This document shows positions 52,946 to 62,183 of a stretch of 64,000 bases of DNA, piece after piece. Origin of the DNA: Paenibacillus sediminis (GTDB lineage Bacteria > Bacillota > Bacilli > Paenibacillales > Paenibacillaceae); the NCBI RefSeq assembly GCF_017873765.1, contig NZ_JAGGKP010000009.1, forward strand, positions 1-64,000. Direction: 5' to 3'. The position numbers and the translations under genes were made by a program. Positions within the stretch are counted from its first letter, which is position 1; every line of letters begins with the position of its first letter. Below the pieces are notes generated by a model. It was not told the DNA's origin, did not search any database, and worked only from the letters and a program-made list of their open reading frames with translations.

Positions 52946-54123
52946 TTTAGGCTGTCACCCCGCAGTATATTTCTCGCTCTTTCCAGCCGCTCCAGCACTT
53001 CACTGTCTTGTTCACGCTGGATCGCCATTTCAATTGCCTCTGCTGCTTCTGGTCCTCCAATTCTGCTTAGAGCCCATGCTGCAGTACCTCGAATTTCAGG
53101 GCGTGGATCTTTTAGTAGTACTTCTTTTAATTTCGGCACGGAAGCCTGATCTTTGAAGTTCCCGAGTGCAATTATTGCATTTCGTTGGATTGGTTTCTTT
53201 CCTCGCCAAGCTGCTGCGCTGTCCCCGAACCGTTCCTTGAACTCCTTATTGCTAAGATCCAGTATAGGAAGCAGCAGTGGTTTCGCAACTTCCGGATCCG
53301 GCTGAAGCTCCTCATGATGAGTCCAGTTCTTCCCTTTATTTTTCGGGCAGACGACTTGACATGTATCACATCCGTACAATCTGTTTCCAATGACCTTCAT
53401 AAACTCCTCATCCAGAAGTCCCTTGGTCTGAGTAAGAAAAGATACGCAGCGCTGTGCGTTCAGCTCACCCGTTCCGATCAGCGCTCCTGTCGGACAAGCA
53501 TTAACGCAGATTGTACAATCGCCGCAACTCTCTGTTACCGGAGAGTCTGGCGGAAAAGGAATATTCGTAATCATTTCGCCGAGATAAATCCACGAACCCC
53601 ATTCTGGTGAAATAATCATTCCATTTTTACCTGCAAATCCAATACCTGCCCTCTCGGCTACCGCACGGTCTGACAATGCCCCCGTATCCACCATGCTTTC
53701 AATCCGAGCATCAGGTACGCGTTCACGAATAAAATTCTCGAGACGTTCCATCGCTTCGCGAAGGACATGATGATAATCTTTGCCCCAAGCGGAACGCGCA
53801 AGAATCCCTCGGTAATTACCGGGTTCTGACTTCGGCGGGTTCTTCATCTTCGAAGGATATGCAATGGCGATGGCAATAATAGAAGCAGGTTCAGCCAAAG
53901 TTAGCTCTGGACGAACCCGCTTCTCAATATCCGGCTCCTCAAATCCGGATTCATATCCTTTGGCCCGATGCTCGAGCAGGATTGCTTTTAATGAAGTAAA
54001 CGGATCTGCCGAAGCAAAGCCAATCTGATCAATTCCTAAAGATGGCGCCGCTTCTTGAATGTCTTGTTTTAATTTCTCCCACACAGACACTTGATCTGCA
54101 TTTGCTGTAAATGACTGCGCCAT
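52942..54123 (-). CDS. queG: Epoxyqueuosine reductase QueG with HEAT-repeat tail
   Basis: A 393-residue cobalamin-dependent iron-sulfur enzyme that carries out the last step of queuosine formation in tRNA. Two 4Fe-4S motifs are visible: CGDCTICVNACPTGAL (followed downstream by a partner Cys) and CDTCQVVCPKN. Residues from about 320 form PBS-lyase/HEAT repeats (IALGNFKDQ, WALSRIGGPEA), the usual tail in Firmicutes. The ATG at 54123 follows GGGGG, 15 bases inside the longest frame. Confidence 0.95.
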   Translation of the reverse strand: MAQSFTANADQVSVWEKLKQDIQEAAPSLGIDQIGFASADPFTSLKAILLEHRAKGYESGFEEPDIEKRVRPELTLAEPASIIAIAIAYPSKMKNPPKSEPGNYRGILARSAWGKDYHHVLREAMERLENFIRERVPDARIESMVDTGALSDRAVAERAGIGFAGKNGMIISPEWGSWIYLGEMITNIPFPPDSPVTESCGDCTICVNACPTGALIGTGELNAQRCVSFLTQTKGLLDEEFMKVIGNRLYGCDTCQVVCPKNKGKNWTHHEELQPDPEVAKPLLLPILDLSNKEFKERFGDSAAAWRGKKPIQRNAIIALGNFKDQASVPKLKEVLLKDPRPEIRGTAAWALSRIGGPEAAEAIEMAIQREQDSEVLERLERARNILRGDSLK

Positions 54124-54158
54124 CTGCTTCACCCCCAATCTTGCAGTAGATTTATATG

Positions 54159-54599
54159 TTAAGACGTTATCCGTTTAATCGCTTCTCTTGCTAAAAAGTC
54201 ACAATGGTTGTTAAGTTCGTTATCGCTATGACCTTTTACTTTGATATACTCGACTTTATGCTTTTGCATCAGCTGCCACAACTCTTGCCACAGCTCCTGA
54301 TTTTCTACGGGTTGATTTTTACTGTTACGCCATCCGTTCTTAAGCCAGTTATAGATCCATCCTTGCTTGAAGCAGTTCACCACATAAGCGGAATCGCTGT
54401 ATACTTGCACGGAGCACGGCTCTTTTAGTTGTTTGAGCGCCCCAATAACTGCCATAATTTCCATACGATTGTTCGTCGTCATCGGTTCACCACCTGACAG
54501 TTCCTTCCGATGCTCTCCAAATAGAAGAACTGCACCCCATCCACCAGGTCCTGGGTTCCCAGAGCAGGCACCGTCGGTATATATCATAATTTGTTTCAC
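54159..54599 (-). CDS. rnhA: Ribonuclease HI
   Basis: A 146-residue type 1 RNase H that degrades RNA in RNA-DNA hybrids. Catalytic residues are in YTDGACSGNPGPGGW (first Asp), NNRMEIMAVIGAL (Glu), VYSDSAYVVN (Asp) and KVKGHSDNELN (His, Asp). The GTG at 54599 sits seven bases after GGAGGA, while the ATG at 54614 overlaps that site, so the GTG is preferred. Monocistronic, just upstream of queG in the same direction. Confidence 0.93.
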   Translation of the reverse strand: MKQIMIYTDGACSGNPGPGGWGAVLLFGEHRKELSGGEPMTTNNRMEIMAVIGALKQLKEPCSVQVYSDSAYVVNCFKQGWIYNWLKNGWRNSKNQPVENQELWQELWQLMQKHKVEYIKVKGHSDNELNNHCDFLAREAIKRITS

Positions 54600-54644
54600 C
54601 GTTCGCTCCTCCATTTTTACGCTTTTCTAAATATGACATAATAA

Positions 54645-54693
54645 TAGAAAAGCATATCTCCACACCATTTGCAATGGTTTGAGAAGATATGCT
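54645..54693 (-). terminator. Terminator of the GNAT gene
   Basis: AGCATATCT/AGATATGCT long stem with an inner CCATT/AATGG stem, followed on the minus strand by TTTTCTATT. Confidence 0.65.
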
Positions 54694-54752
54694 AACGATA
54701 AGAAATATTGTATAAAGACTATACGCTTTCTATCTAATAGAGATTCGTTACA

Positions 54753-55175
54753 TTAAATAGATACGATGCTCAATTTTTGAAAAGCAGCTAAGATTCGGTT
54801 GGTCCCGTATCCCATCGCTTCATAGAGCGGCATAGCCATCTGATTATGTTCATCACCTACAATGTAGATTTGGCTTACATTGCGTTTCTGGAATTTGTGT
54901 TCCAATGCAGTGACCAACGTCTTGCCGATACCTTTCCTTCTATAATCAGGATGAACAGCAATTCGATAAATACAACCAAAATTGTGATCAATCGTACCGA
55001 TCAGAACGCCTACAATCTCATCTTCATCCTCTGCGATGATAATGAGATCTGAATCCCAAGAAAGTTGTCTGGCGAATGGTCTCATTGTGTTTTCATAACA
55101 TTCTTCCGACAAAGCCACTTGTAAAAGTTCTGTCACTTGAGTGACATCACTTAACTGAAAGGAACGAACATGCAT
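54753..55175 (-). CDS. GNAT-family N-acetyltransferase
   Basis: A 140-residue acetyltransferase. The acetyl-CoA binding motif A is RIAVHPDYRRKGIGKTLV, preceded by the beta-strand IVGVLIGTID. The substrate is not predictable; the RimI-like layout is common for small-molecule or protein N-terminal acetylation. The ATG follows AAGGGAG. Confidence 0.9.
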   Translation of the reverse strand: MHVRSFQLSDVTQVTELLQVALSEECYENTMRPFARQLSWDSDLIIIAEDEDEIVGVLIGTIDHNFGCIYRIAVHPDYRRKGIGKTLVTALEHKFQKRNVSQIYIVGDEHNQMAMPLYEAMGYGTNRILAAFQKLSIVSI

Positions 55176-55464
55176 AATTCAATCTCCCTTTTCATTTACA
55201 TAGAACATAATCTTATTACGAGAATAAAAGTTAATATAACACTGTTTATAGTTAATTAAACCACACTTATCTCGAGAATTCACCTGTTTTCTTATGAAAG
55301 CGCTTGATTTGAAGCGTTTACATTATATTAAAATGATATTTTACATATATTGTGATTTTTTGTTGAATAATATTTAGCAAAAATGTTAATTATATGTATG
55401 TTCATCAGCCGTTACACCCCGTTTACGATTCACAACTGGTTTGCGAACTTTTTATACATAAATG

Positions 55465-55493
55465 TTGATTTACTTCTAGAATTAAGGTTTAAT
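55465..55493 (+). promoter_or_regulatory. Candidate sodA promoter
   Basis: TTGATT (55465-55470), 17-base spacer, TTTAAT (55488-55493), 75 bases before the sodA ATG. The 390-base stretch 55176-55568 contains no gene. It includes an imperfect cre-like sequence TGAAAGCGCTTGAT at 55295-55308 and very AT-rich DNA that could carry further promoters. Confidence 0.45.
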
Positions 55494-55568
55494 ATTTTTA
55501 GCGGGTCCATTTTCTAGGTTTTTAGACGGGATGGATTCGATATTATGAATATCAGGAGGAATTTAACT

Positions 55569-56177
55569 ATGGCATTTCAATTACCACCACTACCTTACGC
55601 TGCAAATGCACTTGAACCTCACATTGACGAGCAAACCATGATTATTCACCATGATCGTCACCATAATACTTATGTAACGAACTTGAATGCAGCTCTAGAA
55701 AGCGCTCCTGAACTGCAAGGTAAAAGCTTGGAAGAACTAATCGGCAACCTTGATGCAGTTCCAGAAAGCATTCGTACAGCTGTTCGCAATAACGGCGGTG
55801 GACATCATAACCACAGCTTGTTCTGGGAAGTTATCGGACCTAATGGCGGCGGTGCTCCTACTGGCGCTTTGGCCCAAGCAATTGACAATGAACTTGGCGG
55901 ATTCGATAAATTCAAAGAAGATTTCGCAAAAGCAGCTGCAACTCGTTTTGGAAGCGGCTGGGCTTGGCTCGTTGTAGATAACGGCAAACTTGCAATTACA
56001 AGCACTCCTAACCAAGACAGCCCAATCATGGAAGGCAAAACTCCTATCCTTGGTCTAGATGTATGGGAGCATGCATACTACTTGAAATATCAAAACAAAC
56101 GTCCTGACTACATAGCTGCATTCTGGAATGTAGTAAACTGGGCTGAAGTGGGCAAACGTTACGAAGCAGCGAAATAA
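55569..56177 (+). CDS. sodA: Superoxide dismutase (Mn/Fe)
   Basis: A 202-residue cytoplasmic enzyme that dismutates superoxide. Metal-ligand segments are [25 protein letters not shown], and [20 protein letters not shown]. The Gly-rich [10 protein letters not shown] loop suggests manganese type, the usual form in Bacillales. The ATG at 55569 follows AGGAGG; the longest frame begins 24 bases upstream. Monocistronic. Confidence 0.97.
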   Translation: MAFQLPPLPYAANALEPHIDEQTMIIHHDRHHNTYVTNLNAALESAPELQGKSLEELIGNLDAVPESIRTAVRNNGGGHHNHSLFWEVIGPNGGGAPTGALAQAIDNELGGFDKFKEDFAKAAATRFGSGWAWLVVDNGKLAITSTPNQDSPIMEGKTPILGLDVWEHAYYLKYQNKRPDYIAAFWNVVNWAEVGKRYEAAK

Positions 56178-56206
56178 GCTATCTAGTATACAACTTTCCC
56201 GCTTAG

Positions 56207-56249
56207 TAAACAAGCTGGCGCCTGTTGAATCAGGCGTCAGCTTGTTTTA
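56207..56249. terminator. Bidirectional terminator between sodA and mutY
   Basis: AAACAAGCTGGCGCCTG / CAGGCGTCAGCTTGTTT stem, with T-tracts on both sides. It also covers the mutY stop. Confidence 0.88.
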
Positions 56250-57407
56250 ATGGGAATCAAAGTATGAGTTCAAAATTTTAATAAATACATTAGGAAAGGC
56301 GTACCCCTCCATATCTTCCTGACGAATCCAGCGATATTCTCGTTCATCTTCCTCTCGATTGGAATCATATGATGTACGTTGCTCCGCGACAAAGGCCGCT
56401 GCTGCGTCTTGCAGCTTAGACTTGAATACTCGCATATTCCAATGAATATGACTAAACGTATGCTCTGCATCCATGAAATGCATAATCGGTCTTACGTATA
56501 ACCCTTCTTCCTCAGAGAGCGCCCCAGCTAAGCGGTCCATGGCCGGACCTTCCGGCAGCGCAGCTCCTTGATCTGGAGACGAAGCAGATGCGAGCACATG
56601 CGGCAATTCCCACATCCGCGCAAGCAAGCCGCTGCTTGGCCGCTGACGAATGAGGACGCGACCTTTATTCACCCCTTCTCCCTCTATAAGAGCCGCGAGA
56701 CGATATTCGGGTCTGGGTTTCTTCGCCTTTGTCTTCATCGGAAGTGACTCCTCTTTCCCTTCAAGCCGCCCTTCACAATGCTCCATGACTGGACAAGTAA
56801 GACAATGAGGCGACTTGGGCGTGCAGACGAGCGCTCCGAGCTCCATAAGAGCTTGATTAAAGTCTGAAGCGCGGCCCTCAGGAATAAGCTCTCTTACGAG
56901 GTCTTCCATATGGGCGCGTGTGCTTCCTTTCATAATATCTTCTTCAATGAGAAAATATCGCGATAACACCCTCATCACGTTTCCATCCACTGCCGGCTCA
57001 GAACGATTAAACGCAATGCTCAGAATCGCACCCGCTGTATACGGCCCAACTCCTTTTAAAGCAAATACGGCCTCTCGATCATTCGGAATTTGACCGCCGT
57101 GCAGCTCTTTCACTTGCTTTGCCGCATGCTGCAAATTTCTTGCCCGAGAATAATATCCGAGACCTTCCCAACTTTTGAGCACATCCTCTTCAGGAGCGTC
57201 AGCCAAAGATTCAACGGTTGGAAAACGTTCGATAAATCGGTTAAAGTAGGGGATGACGGTGTCTACACGTGTTTGTTGAAGCATAATTTCAGACACCCAT
57301 ATATAATAAGGATTTCGGTGGCGTCGCCAAGGTAAATCCCGTTTATTTTGTTCGTACCATTCTAATAAATGACTGCTAAAATATCGTTTTTGTTCACTCT
57401 TTTGCAT
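56247..57407 (-). CDS. mutY: A/G-specific adenine glycosylase MutY
   Basis: A 386-residue base-excision repair enzyme that removes A opposite 8-oxoG. The N-terminal HhH-GPD domain shows SEIMLQQTRVDTV, LKGVGPYTAGAI and VDGNVMRVLSR with the catalytic Asp. The 4Fe-4S loop contains CTPKSPHCLTCPVMEHC, and the C-terminal NUDIX-like domain (about 230-386) contacts the lesion. The ATG at 57407 follows AAAGGAG; the longest frame adds 15 residues. It overlaps the end of acpS by 14 bases, so they form an operon. Confidence 0.95.
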   Translation of the reverse strand: MQKSEQKRYFSSHLLEWYEQNKRDLPWRRHRNPYYIWVSEIMLQQTRVDTVIPYFNRFIERFPTVESLADAPEEDVLKSWEGLGYYSRARNLQHAAKQVKELHGGQIPNDREAVFALKGVGPYTAGAILSIAFNRSEPAVDGNVMRVLSRYFLIEEDIMKGSTRAHMEDLVRELIPEGRASDFNQALMELGALVCTPKSPHCLTCPVMEHCEGRLEGKEESLPMKTKAKKPRPEYRLAALIEGEGVNKGRVLIRQRPSSGLLARMWELPHVLASASSPDQGAALPEGPAMDRLAGALSEEEGLYVRPIMHFMDAEHTFSHIHWNMRVFKSKLQDAAAAFVAEQRTSYDSNREEDEREYRWIRQEDMEGYAFPNVFIKILNSYFDSH

Positions 57408-57810
57408 GGATTCTCCTTTCATTTTTCTCAACAACAACAAATGTGGAAGCAAGCTCCGTCTGATGAGAAATGCTTAAATGAATAATATATTGAGGTTCAT
57501 CAGGCAAGCGAAGACGTTCCCAGGCGTGTTCTGACAACTTAACAATCGGCTTTCCAGAATCATCAGGTAAAATTTCAATATCTTTAAAGCCAATGATTTT
57601 ACCGATTCCAGAGCCAAAGGCTTTCGCTACTGCTTCTTTGGCAGAGAAACGGCCGGCTAGAAATTCCACTACTTTTGAGCCTCTTTGCTTAGCCAATTCC
57701 TGCTCTGCCCCTGTTAATATACGCTCCATAAATTTATCTCCGTACGGACCGTTCATTAATAGTTCCACTCGCTTAATCTCAAGCACATCATGGCCGATAC
57801 CATAGATCAT
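57394..57810 (-). CDS. acpS: Holo-[acyl-carrier-protein] synthase
   Basis: A 138-residue phosphopantetheinyl transferase that activates acyl carrier protein. Family motifs are IYGIGHDVLEIKRVE at the start and FLAGRFSAKEAVAKAFG with the magnesium-binding residues. The ATG at 57810 has GAGGAG about twelve bases upstream; a GTG three codons earlier is too close to it. It overlaps mutY by 14 bases. Confidence 0.95.
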   Translation of the reverse strand: MIYGIGHDVLEIKRVELLMNGPYGDKFMERILTGAEQELAKQRGSKVVEFLAGRFSAKEAVAKAFGSGIGKIIGFKDIEILPDDSGKPIVKLSEHAWERLRLPDEPQYIIHLSISHQTELASTFVVVEKNERRIHAKE

Positions 57811-57978
57811 CCCGTACACCTACTCCTCTTTCAGACATACTGTTCATATTGTAACAATCTATGACGGACATTGCCATTCATAAGTGCATGAAATGTATAG
57901 CAAGAGAGCAAGAAACGTCAAAATTTTCCGAATCGAAGTCGATATAATAATAACTACAGACCGGTCTGGAGGTAATGA

Positions 57979-58875
57979 ATGAATAGTATTGCGCGTATTC
58001 AGCTAACCCTCGATTACATTGAGGATCATCTTAGTGAATCCATATCGTTAACCGATTTAGCGAAAATTGCTTCTTACTCAGAGTATCACTATCACCGCAT
58101 GTTCCAGCAGTTCGTTGGCGAGCCTGTCATGAGCTACATGCGCAAGCGCCGCCTCTCCCGTGCTGCTGAGGATTTGATCTCTTCTTATAAAAGAGTGATT
58201 GATATCGCCTTTGATTACGGGTATCAATCACATGAGACATTTACACGCGCATTCCGAAAAACATTCGGCATGATGCCTACCGAATGCCGCAAGCGCGGTC
58301 AATGTCCAGAGCTGTTTCCTAAAGCATCTCTTCACGCACTAATGCTATATCAAAATCAAAATTTTGGAGGTATTATTATGGAAGCTAGAATCGTCGAATT
58401 GGGTCCATTGAAAGTAACCGGGTATGCAGTAGAATCAACCGTAGAGAATGGGAAAAATCGAGAAGATATTCCGGCATTTTGGCAACATTATTTAAAGAAT
58501 AATTTAGCTGGCACCATCCCAGGCAAAAGAAATGAACATGTTGAGCTCGGCGTTTGCACCGAATTTACGAATGACGGTAAGTTCAAATATGTTATTGGCT
58601 ACGAAGCAGATGAACACGTCCAAACATCCTCTGATCTTGTGAAAATTGAAGTGCCGGCTGCTACTTATGCGGTCTTCACTACGCCCAAGGCAGCCCCTGA
58701 GCAGTTCAGCTCCTCCATTCATCAGACATGGGATGCGATCTTCTCCGAATGGTTCCCGCATTCAGGATACGAACATGCACACTCGCCTGAATTAGAATGG
58801 TATGATCACCGTTCACTTGGACCCGATACTCAGCAAATGGATATTTATATCCCTGTGATCAAGGTTAAGGAATAG
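57979..58875 (+). CDS. AraC-family regulator with GyrI-like effector domain
   Basis: A 298-residue regulator. Two helix-turn-helix motifs occupy residues of about 7-105 (ISLTDLAKIASYSEYHYHRM, then VIDIAFDYGYQSHETFTRAF). Residues of about 130-298 are an effector-binding (AraC_E_bind/GyrI-like) domain, as in Rob or SoxS-related multidrug regulators. The ATG follows CTGGAGG. Target genes are not adjacent. A terminator follows. Confidence 0.92.
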   Translation: MNSIARIQLTLDYIEDHLSESISLTDLAKIASYSEYHYHRMFQQFVGEPVMSYMRKRRLSRAAEDLISSYKRVIDIAFDYGYQSHETFTRAFRKTFGMMPTECRKRGQCPELFPKASLHALMLYQNQNFGGIIMEARIVELGPLKVTGYAVESTVENGKNREDIPAFWQHYLKNNLAGTIPGKRNEHVELGVCTEFTNDGKFKYVIGYEADEHVQTSSDLVKIEVPAATYAVFTTPKAAPEQFSSSIHQTWDAIFSEWFPHSGYEHAHSPELEWYDHRSLGPDTQQMDIYIPVIKVKE

Positions 58876-58887
58876 TCAAAAGCACAA

Positions 58888-58923
58888 AAAAGCCATCTTA
58901 GCGTAACCTGCTAAGATGGCTTT
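58888..58923. terminator. Bidirectional terminator between AraC gene and nadE
   Basis: AAAAGCCATCTTAG / CTAAGATGGCTTT stem with an eight-base loop. Confidence 0.85.
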
Positions 58924-58939
58924 GCTGTTAAGTATTCTA

Positions 58940-59749
58940 TTAAATACCTGGAATGCTGCTGCGTTTATGTTCGGACCTCATATAATAGCTTTCCAGACGT
59001 TCCTTCGCTTCTGGACGAATTTCTTTGCCTTCTAAATAGTCACTGTTCTCGTCATAAGTAATACCGAGCTCACCCTCATCCGTTTGCCCTTCCCAAAGAC
59101 CAGCCGTCGGCGCTTTATCAAGCACACTTTGCGGTACACCAAGGTATGCGGCAATTTGACGAACTTGACGCTTATTCAGCGTACTGAGCGGCGTAATGTC
59201 TACAGCTCCGTCACCCCACTTCGTATAGAACCCAGTAATGGCTTCAGAAGCATGGTCAGTCCCGACAACAAGCAGTTTTAGTTCAAAAGCTAATGCATAC
59301 TGCGTCACCATGCGGATTCTCGCCTTCACATTCCCTTTGCCTTGATAGCTTATATGGCGAGGCGTTCCAAGGTCCTTAAAGCCTTGTTCAACTTCAAGCA
59401 CCACTTCGTTCACCGCATCTTCGATGTTCGTCTCTACTGTATATTTAAGCTGAAACGCCCGTGCTACTGCATAGCTGTCCTCGATATCGACTTGCGTCCC
59501 GTAAGGCTGAAATACACCAAGTGTCATGTACTCTTCGCCTGTTTCTTCCGTTAACTCATCTGTTGCCTTCTTGCAGAGACCTGTTGTCACGGCACTGTCA
59601 ATTCCGCCGCTAATGGCGATAAGCAGACCTTTGGTTCCTGATTTGCGTATGTACTCTTTCAAAAAATCAACACGTTTGCGTACTTCTTCCTCAGGATTAA
59701 TTGTCGGTTTTACACCCAAACGGGCAATGATCTCTTCTTGTAAACTCAT
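58940..59749 (-). CDS. nadE: Ammonia-dependent NAD synthetase
   Basis: A 269-residue enzyme that amidates nicotinic acid adenine dinucleotide to NAD with ATP. The pyrophosphatase loop LLIAISGGIDSAVTTGL and the C-terminal ITPLSTLNKRQVRQIA with PTAGLWEGQTDEGELGI are characteristic. There is no glutaminase domain, consistent with direct ammonia use. The ATG at 59749 follows AGGTG. Confidence 0.95.
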   Translation of the reverse strand: MSLQEEIIARLGVKPTINPEEEVRKRVDFLKEYIRKSGTKGLLIAISGGIDSAVTTGLCKKATDELTEETGEEYMTLGVFQPYGTQVDIEDSYAVARAFQLKYTVETNIEDAVNEVVLEVEQGFKDLGTPRHISYQGKGNVKARIRMVTQYALAFELKLLVVGTDHASEAITGFYTKWGDGAVDITPLSTLNKRQVRQIAAYLGVPQSVLDKAPTAGLWEGQTDEGELGITYDENSDYLEGKEIRPEAKERLESYYMRSEHKRSSIPGI

Positions 59750-59787
59750 TGCTAAACACCTGCCTTAATAGTATGAATCAATCAAGT

Positions 59788-59825
59788 AAAAAGCCCCACT
59801 ACTCGGGTTACCGAAGCTGCGGGGC
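59788..59825 (-). terminator. Terminator of the bacilliredoxin gene
   Basis: GCCCCGCAG / GTGGGGC stem with an inner CTTCGG/CCGAG stem and a T5 run on the minus strand. Confidence 0.75.
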
Positions 59826-59842
59826 GATGCTGTCATATCCTC

Positions 59843-60277
59843 TTACCGGCACAGACGGTCAAAAGCGCTAGTTAAATCTGCAGCAATTTCTTCTGCTGAA
59901 CGGTTCTCCACTTGATGACGTTCAATGAAATGAACGAGTTCTCCGTCTTTCATCAAAGCGATGGAAGGTGAAGATGGCGGATAAGGAGCGAAATATTCAC
60001 GTGCTTTCGCAGTTGCTTCTTTATCTTGTCCGGCAAACACCGTAAATAGATGATCCGGTACGATATCATGCTGCAGAGCTTTGGCAACACCAGGTCTTGC
60101 CAGGCCAGCCGCACATCCGCAAACGGAGTTGACAACAACTAGAGCTGTTCCTTTCACATTAGGAAGATTCGCTTCCACTTCTTCAGGAGTACGAAGCTCC
60201 TTAAATCCGATATTTGTCAGTTCATCCCTCATCGGTTGAACCATATCTCTCATATATTGTTCAAAAGACATGGACAT
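59843..60277 (-). CDS. Bacilliredoxin BrxA/BrxB family protein
   Basis: A 144-residue thioredoxin-fold protein of the YphP/YqiW family that removes bacillithiol from proteins. The redox motif is CGC in VNSVCGCAAGLARPG, the family signature, and the C-terminal SPSIALMKDGELVHFIERH segment is typical. BrxA and BrxB cannot be told apart by eye, so no symbol is given. The ATG follows GGAG. Confidence 0.93.
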   Translation of the reverse strand: MSMSFEQYMRDMVQPMRDELTNIGFKELRTPEEVEANLPNVKGTALVVVNSVCGCAAGLARPGVAKALQHDIVPDHLFTVFAGQDKEATAKAREYFAPYPPSSPSIALMKDGELVHFIERHQVENRSAEEIAADLTSAFDRLCR

Positions 60278-60395
60278 TTACTTTCACTCCTTATTACAAA
60301 CGTTAGAATGTTACAAAAGGTAACTAATCTACCTCTTATTATACATTCAAGTGATGTGAAATGAAAGCAACGAATAAGGAACTGACACACGGATA

Positions 60396-60509
60396 TTAGG
60401 TAGAAGGACGGTTAGGTCCTGTAAGTTTTTTATTTTGCCCTTGTGTTTGGTTTTGACGATTTTTATTTTGCTGTTCTTGCTGTTCTTGCTCCTTGGAGCG
60501 ATTATCCAT
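60396..60509 (-). CDS. Small Gln/Asn-rich protein ending GPNRPST
   Basis: A 37-residue open frame with a perfect ribosome-binding site AAAGGAGGTG six bases before the ATG: MDNRSKEQEQQEQQNKNR… then NKKLTGPNRPST. It is too polar for a folded protein and too ordered to be random, and the longest overlapping frame is in another frame. The style suggests a small spore- or stress-associated peptide, but I cannot name its family. It sits between the bacilliredoxin and histidine kinase genes on the same strand. Confidence 0.65.
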   Translation of the reverse strand: MDNRSKEQEQQEQQNKNRQNQTQGQNKKLTGPNRPST

Positions 60510-60566
60510 GGAGGGCACCTCCTTTCGGGAATCAATCTAACCTATTATGACTCCGTACAGGGCAAA

Positions 60567-62183
60567 TTATCCATGAGGAGCGTTCTTAAATACGACTGCA
60601 AAAGTTGTGCCTCTTCCCTCTTCCGAATCCACCACAATCGTGCCGTTATGTCGTTCCGCAATACTAATACAGAGTGCCAAGCCAAGACCTGTCCCTTTCG
60701 CTTTTGTCGTGTAGAAAGGTTCGAACAGCTTGTCTTGCACAGGCTTTGGAATTCCAGGACCTGTGTCGCTGACTCTAAGCTCCACATTGTCTGCAGCTGC
60801 GATCGTCTCGATCGTTAACACGCCTCTGTCTTCCATCGCCTCCATCGCATTGCGCGACAAATTGAGCAGAAGCTGCTTTATTTCTTTAGAATTGAGCTGC
60901 ATGTCTGGGACATGCTCAGAAAGCTTGAGTTCGATGCTTTGACCTCTTAAATTCGCATCAGCCCATAGAAGCGGACTTAAATCATGAATAATATCATGCA
61001 GATGACATTCTTCCTTCTCCACGATTCGATTTTGGGCAAGCGACAAAAAGTCACTAATAATACCGTTGGCTCGGTCAAGCTCTTCTAGTACGATTTTATA
61101 ATAATGATCTAAGGAACTTGGACTCTTCTCACGCATAAGCTGCATGAACCCTCGTACTACAGCCATAGGGTTTCGAATTTCATGGGTGATGCTAGCCGCC
61201 ATTTGTCCGACTAAACTAAGCCTTTCTGCATGTCCAAGCTCAGAACGCAATAGTTCGAGCTCTGTAATATCCTGGCCAATTACAACAGCTCCAGTAACTT
61301 CATCGGAGTAACTTTTCAAAGGATATGAACTGATAAGATATGTATGCGAACCGTCATATACCAGTTCATTGGCAGTATCTGTACCTTCCAGCGCTTTTTC
61401 AATTCCTGTCGGAATCGATGTTAACACCATCTGCAATACACGAATCAACTCTTGCCCTATCAACTGCTCTTTAACTAGCGCCTGTAGCTTCCCCTTGTCC
61501 CTAATAAACTGCAGCAGCGGAAAATTTACCGATTGAATTCGTCCGAAGCGATCAATAGATGTGATGCAAAAAGGAATTCGATCTGTAATTTGGCGCATTT
61601 TCTCCACTTCGACAATATAACTATCTGATATGCGTCTAATCTGCTCGCGCAGTTCAATTCTCTCAAGCGTCATCTCAATAAGATAGATCATAAAGCAGCC
61701 TGTCACGACATAAGCAACTAAATAAAACACGGAGTCTGCTCTCGTGAAAATAGTCCAGCCTGCCCTGCTCTCGACAATGGGAGAAACTAGCAAGAGAGAG
61801 GCGCCGATAAATACATAAATTGAAATCTTTTGTAATTTGATAAGGAGACATTTTCTATTAAAGTGTGTAACAGAAAGAAAGAGAAGCGGATATACGAGAA
61901 CCCCTGTATCCAGCAAAAAGCTGGGAAGATTCACGTCGTCCGTAAATAACAGATAGAGCACAATATAGAAAACGACAAGCAAAACGCCATTTCTGTACTT
62001 GCTGTACAATATGCCCACAAAAAGCGGCAGCAACCCTAGGTTGATCGTTACAAAATCTAATAGACTGCTGGAAAACAAAAAACAAAGCAGTATGCTTAAT
62101 CCGCAACAAATGGACAGTACCATTCGAAAGCTCTGCTTGAGATGATGACTAGATCCCTGACTTAACCGATTCCACCTTTCCAT
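60567..62183 (-). CDS. Sensor histidine kinase (sporulation-kinase-like)
   Basis: A 538-residue or longer membrane kinase. Five to six N-terminal helices (to about residue 180) precede a PAS-like domain (about 205-315), a dimerisation domain with phospho-acceptor His in ASITHEIRNPMAVVRGFMQL, and an ATPase domain with N-box NLSRNAMEAM, G1 VSDTGPGIP and G2 GTGLGLAL. The HisKA sequence resembles the Kin group that feeds the Spo0 phosphorelay (inference). No response regulator is adjacent. The ATG at 62183 lacks a ribosome-binding site, and the frame continues upstream through a further hydrophobic helix to a possible ATT start at 62261, placed eight bases after AGGGGGG; see findings. Confidence 0.92.
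   Translation of the reverse strand: MERWNRLSQGSSHHLKQSFRMVLSICCGLSILLCFLFSSSLLDFVTINLGLLPLFVGILYSKYRNGVLLVVFYIVLYLLFTDDVNLPSFLLDTGVLVYPLLFLSVTHFNRKCLLIKLQKISIYVFIGASLLLVSPIVESRAGWTIFTRADSVFYLVAYVVTGCFMIYLIEMTLERIELREQIRRISDSYIVEVEKMRQITDRIPFCITSIDRFGRIQSVNFPLLQFIRDKGKLQALVKEQLIGQELIRVLQMVLTSIPTGIEKALEGTDTANELVYDGSHTYLISSYPLKSYSDEVTGAVVIGQDITELELLRSELGHAERLSLVGQMAASITHEIRNPMAVVRGFMQLMREKSPSSLDHYYKIVLEELDRANGIISDFLSLAQNRIVEKEECHLHDIIHDLSPLLWADANLRGQSIELKLSEHVPDMQLNSKEIKQLLLNLSRNAMEAMEDRGVLTIETIAAADNVELRVSDTGPGIPKPVQDKLFEPFYTTKAKGTGLGLALCISIAERHNGTIVVDSEEGRGTTFAVVFKNAPHG

Noticed and set aside
60347..60535. 62-codon minus frame overlapping the small Gln-rich gene
   Set aside because: It lacks a Shine-Dalgarno sequence, whereas the frame at 60396-60509 has a perfect one; composition also favours the latter.
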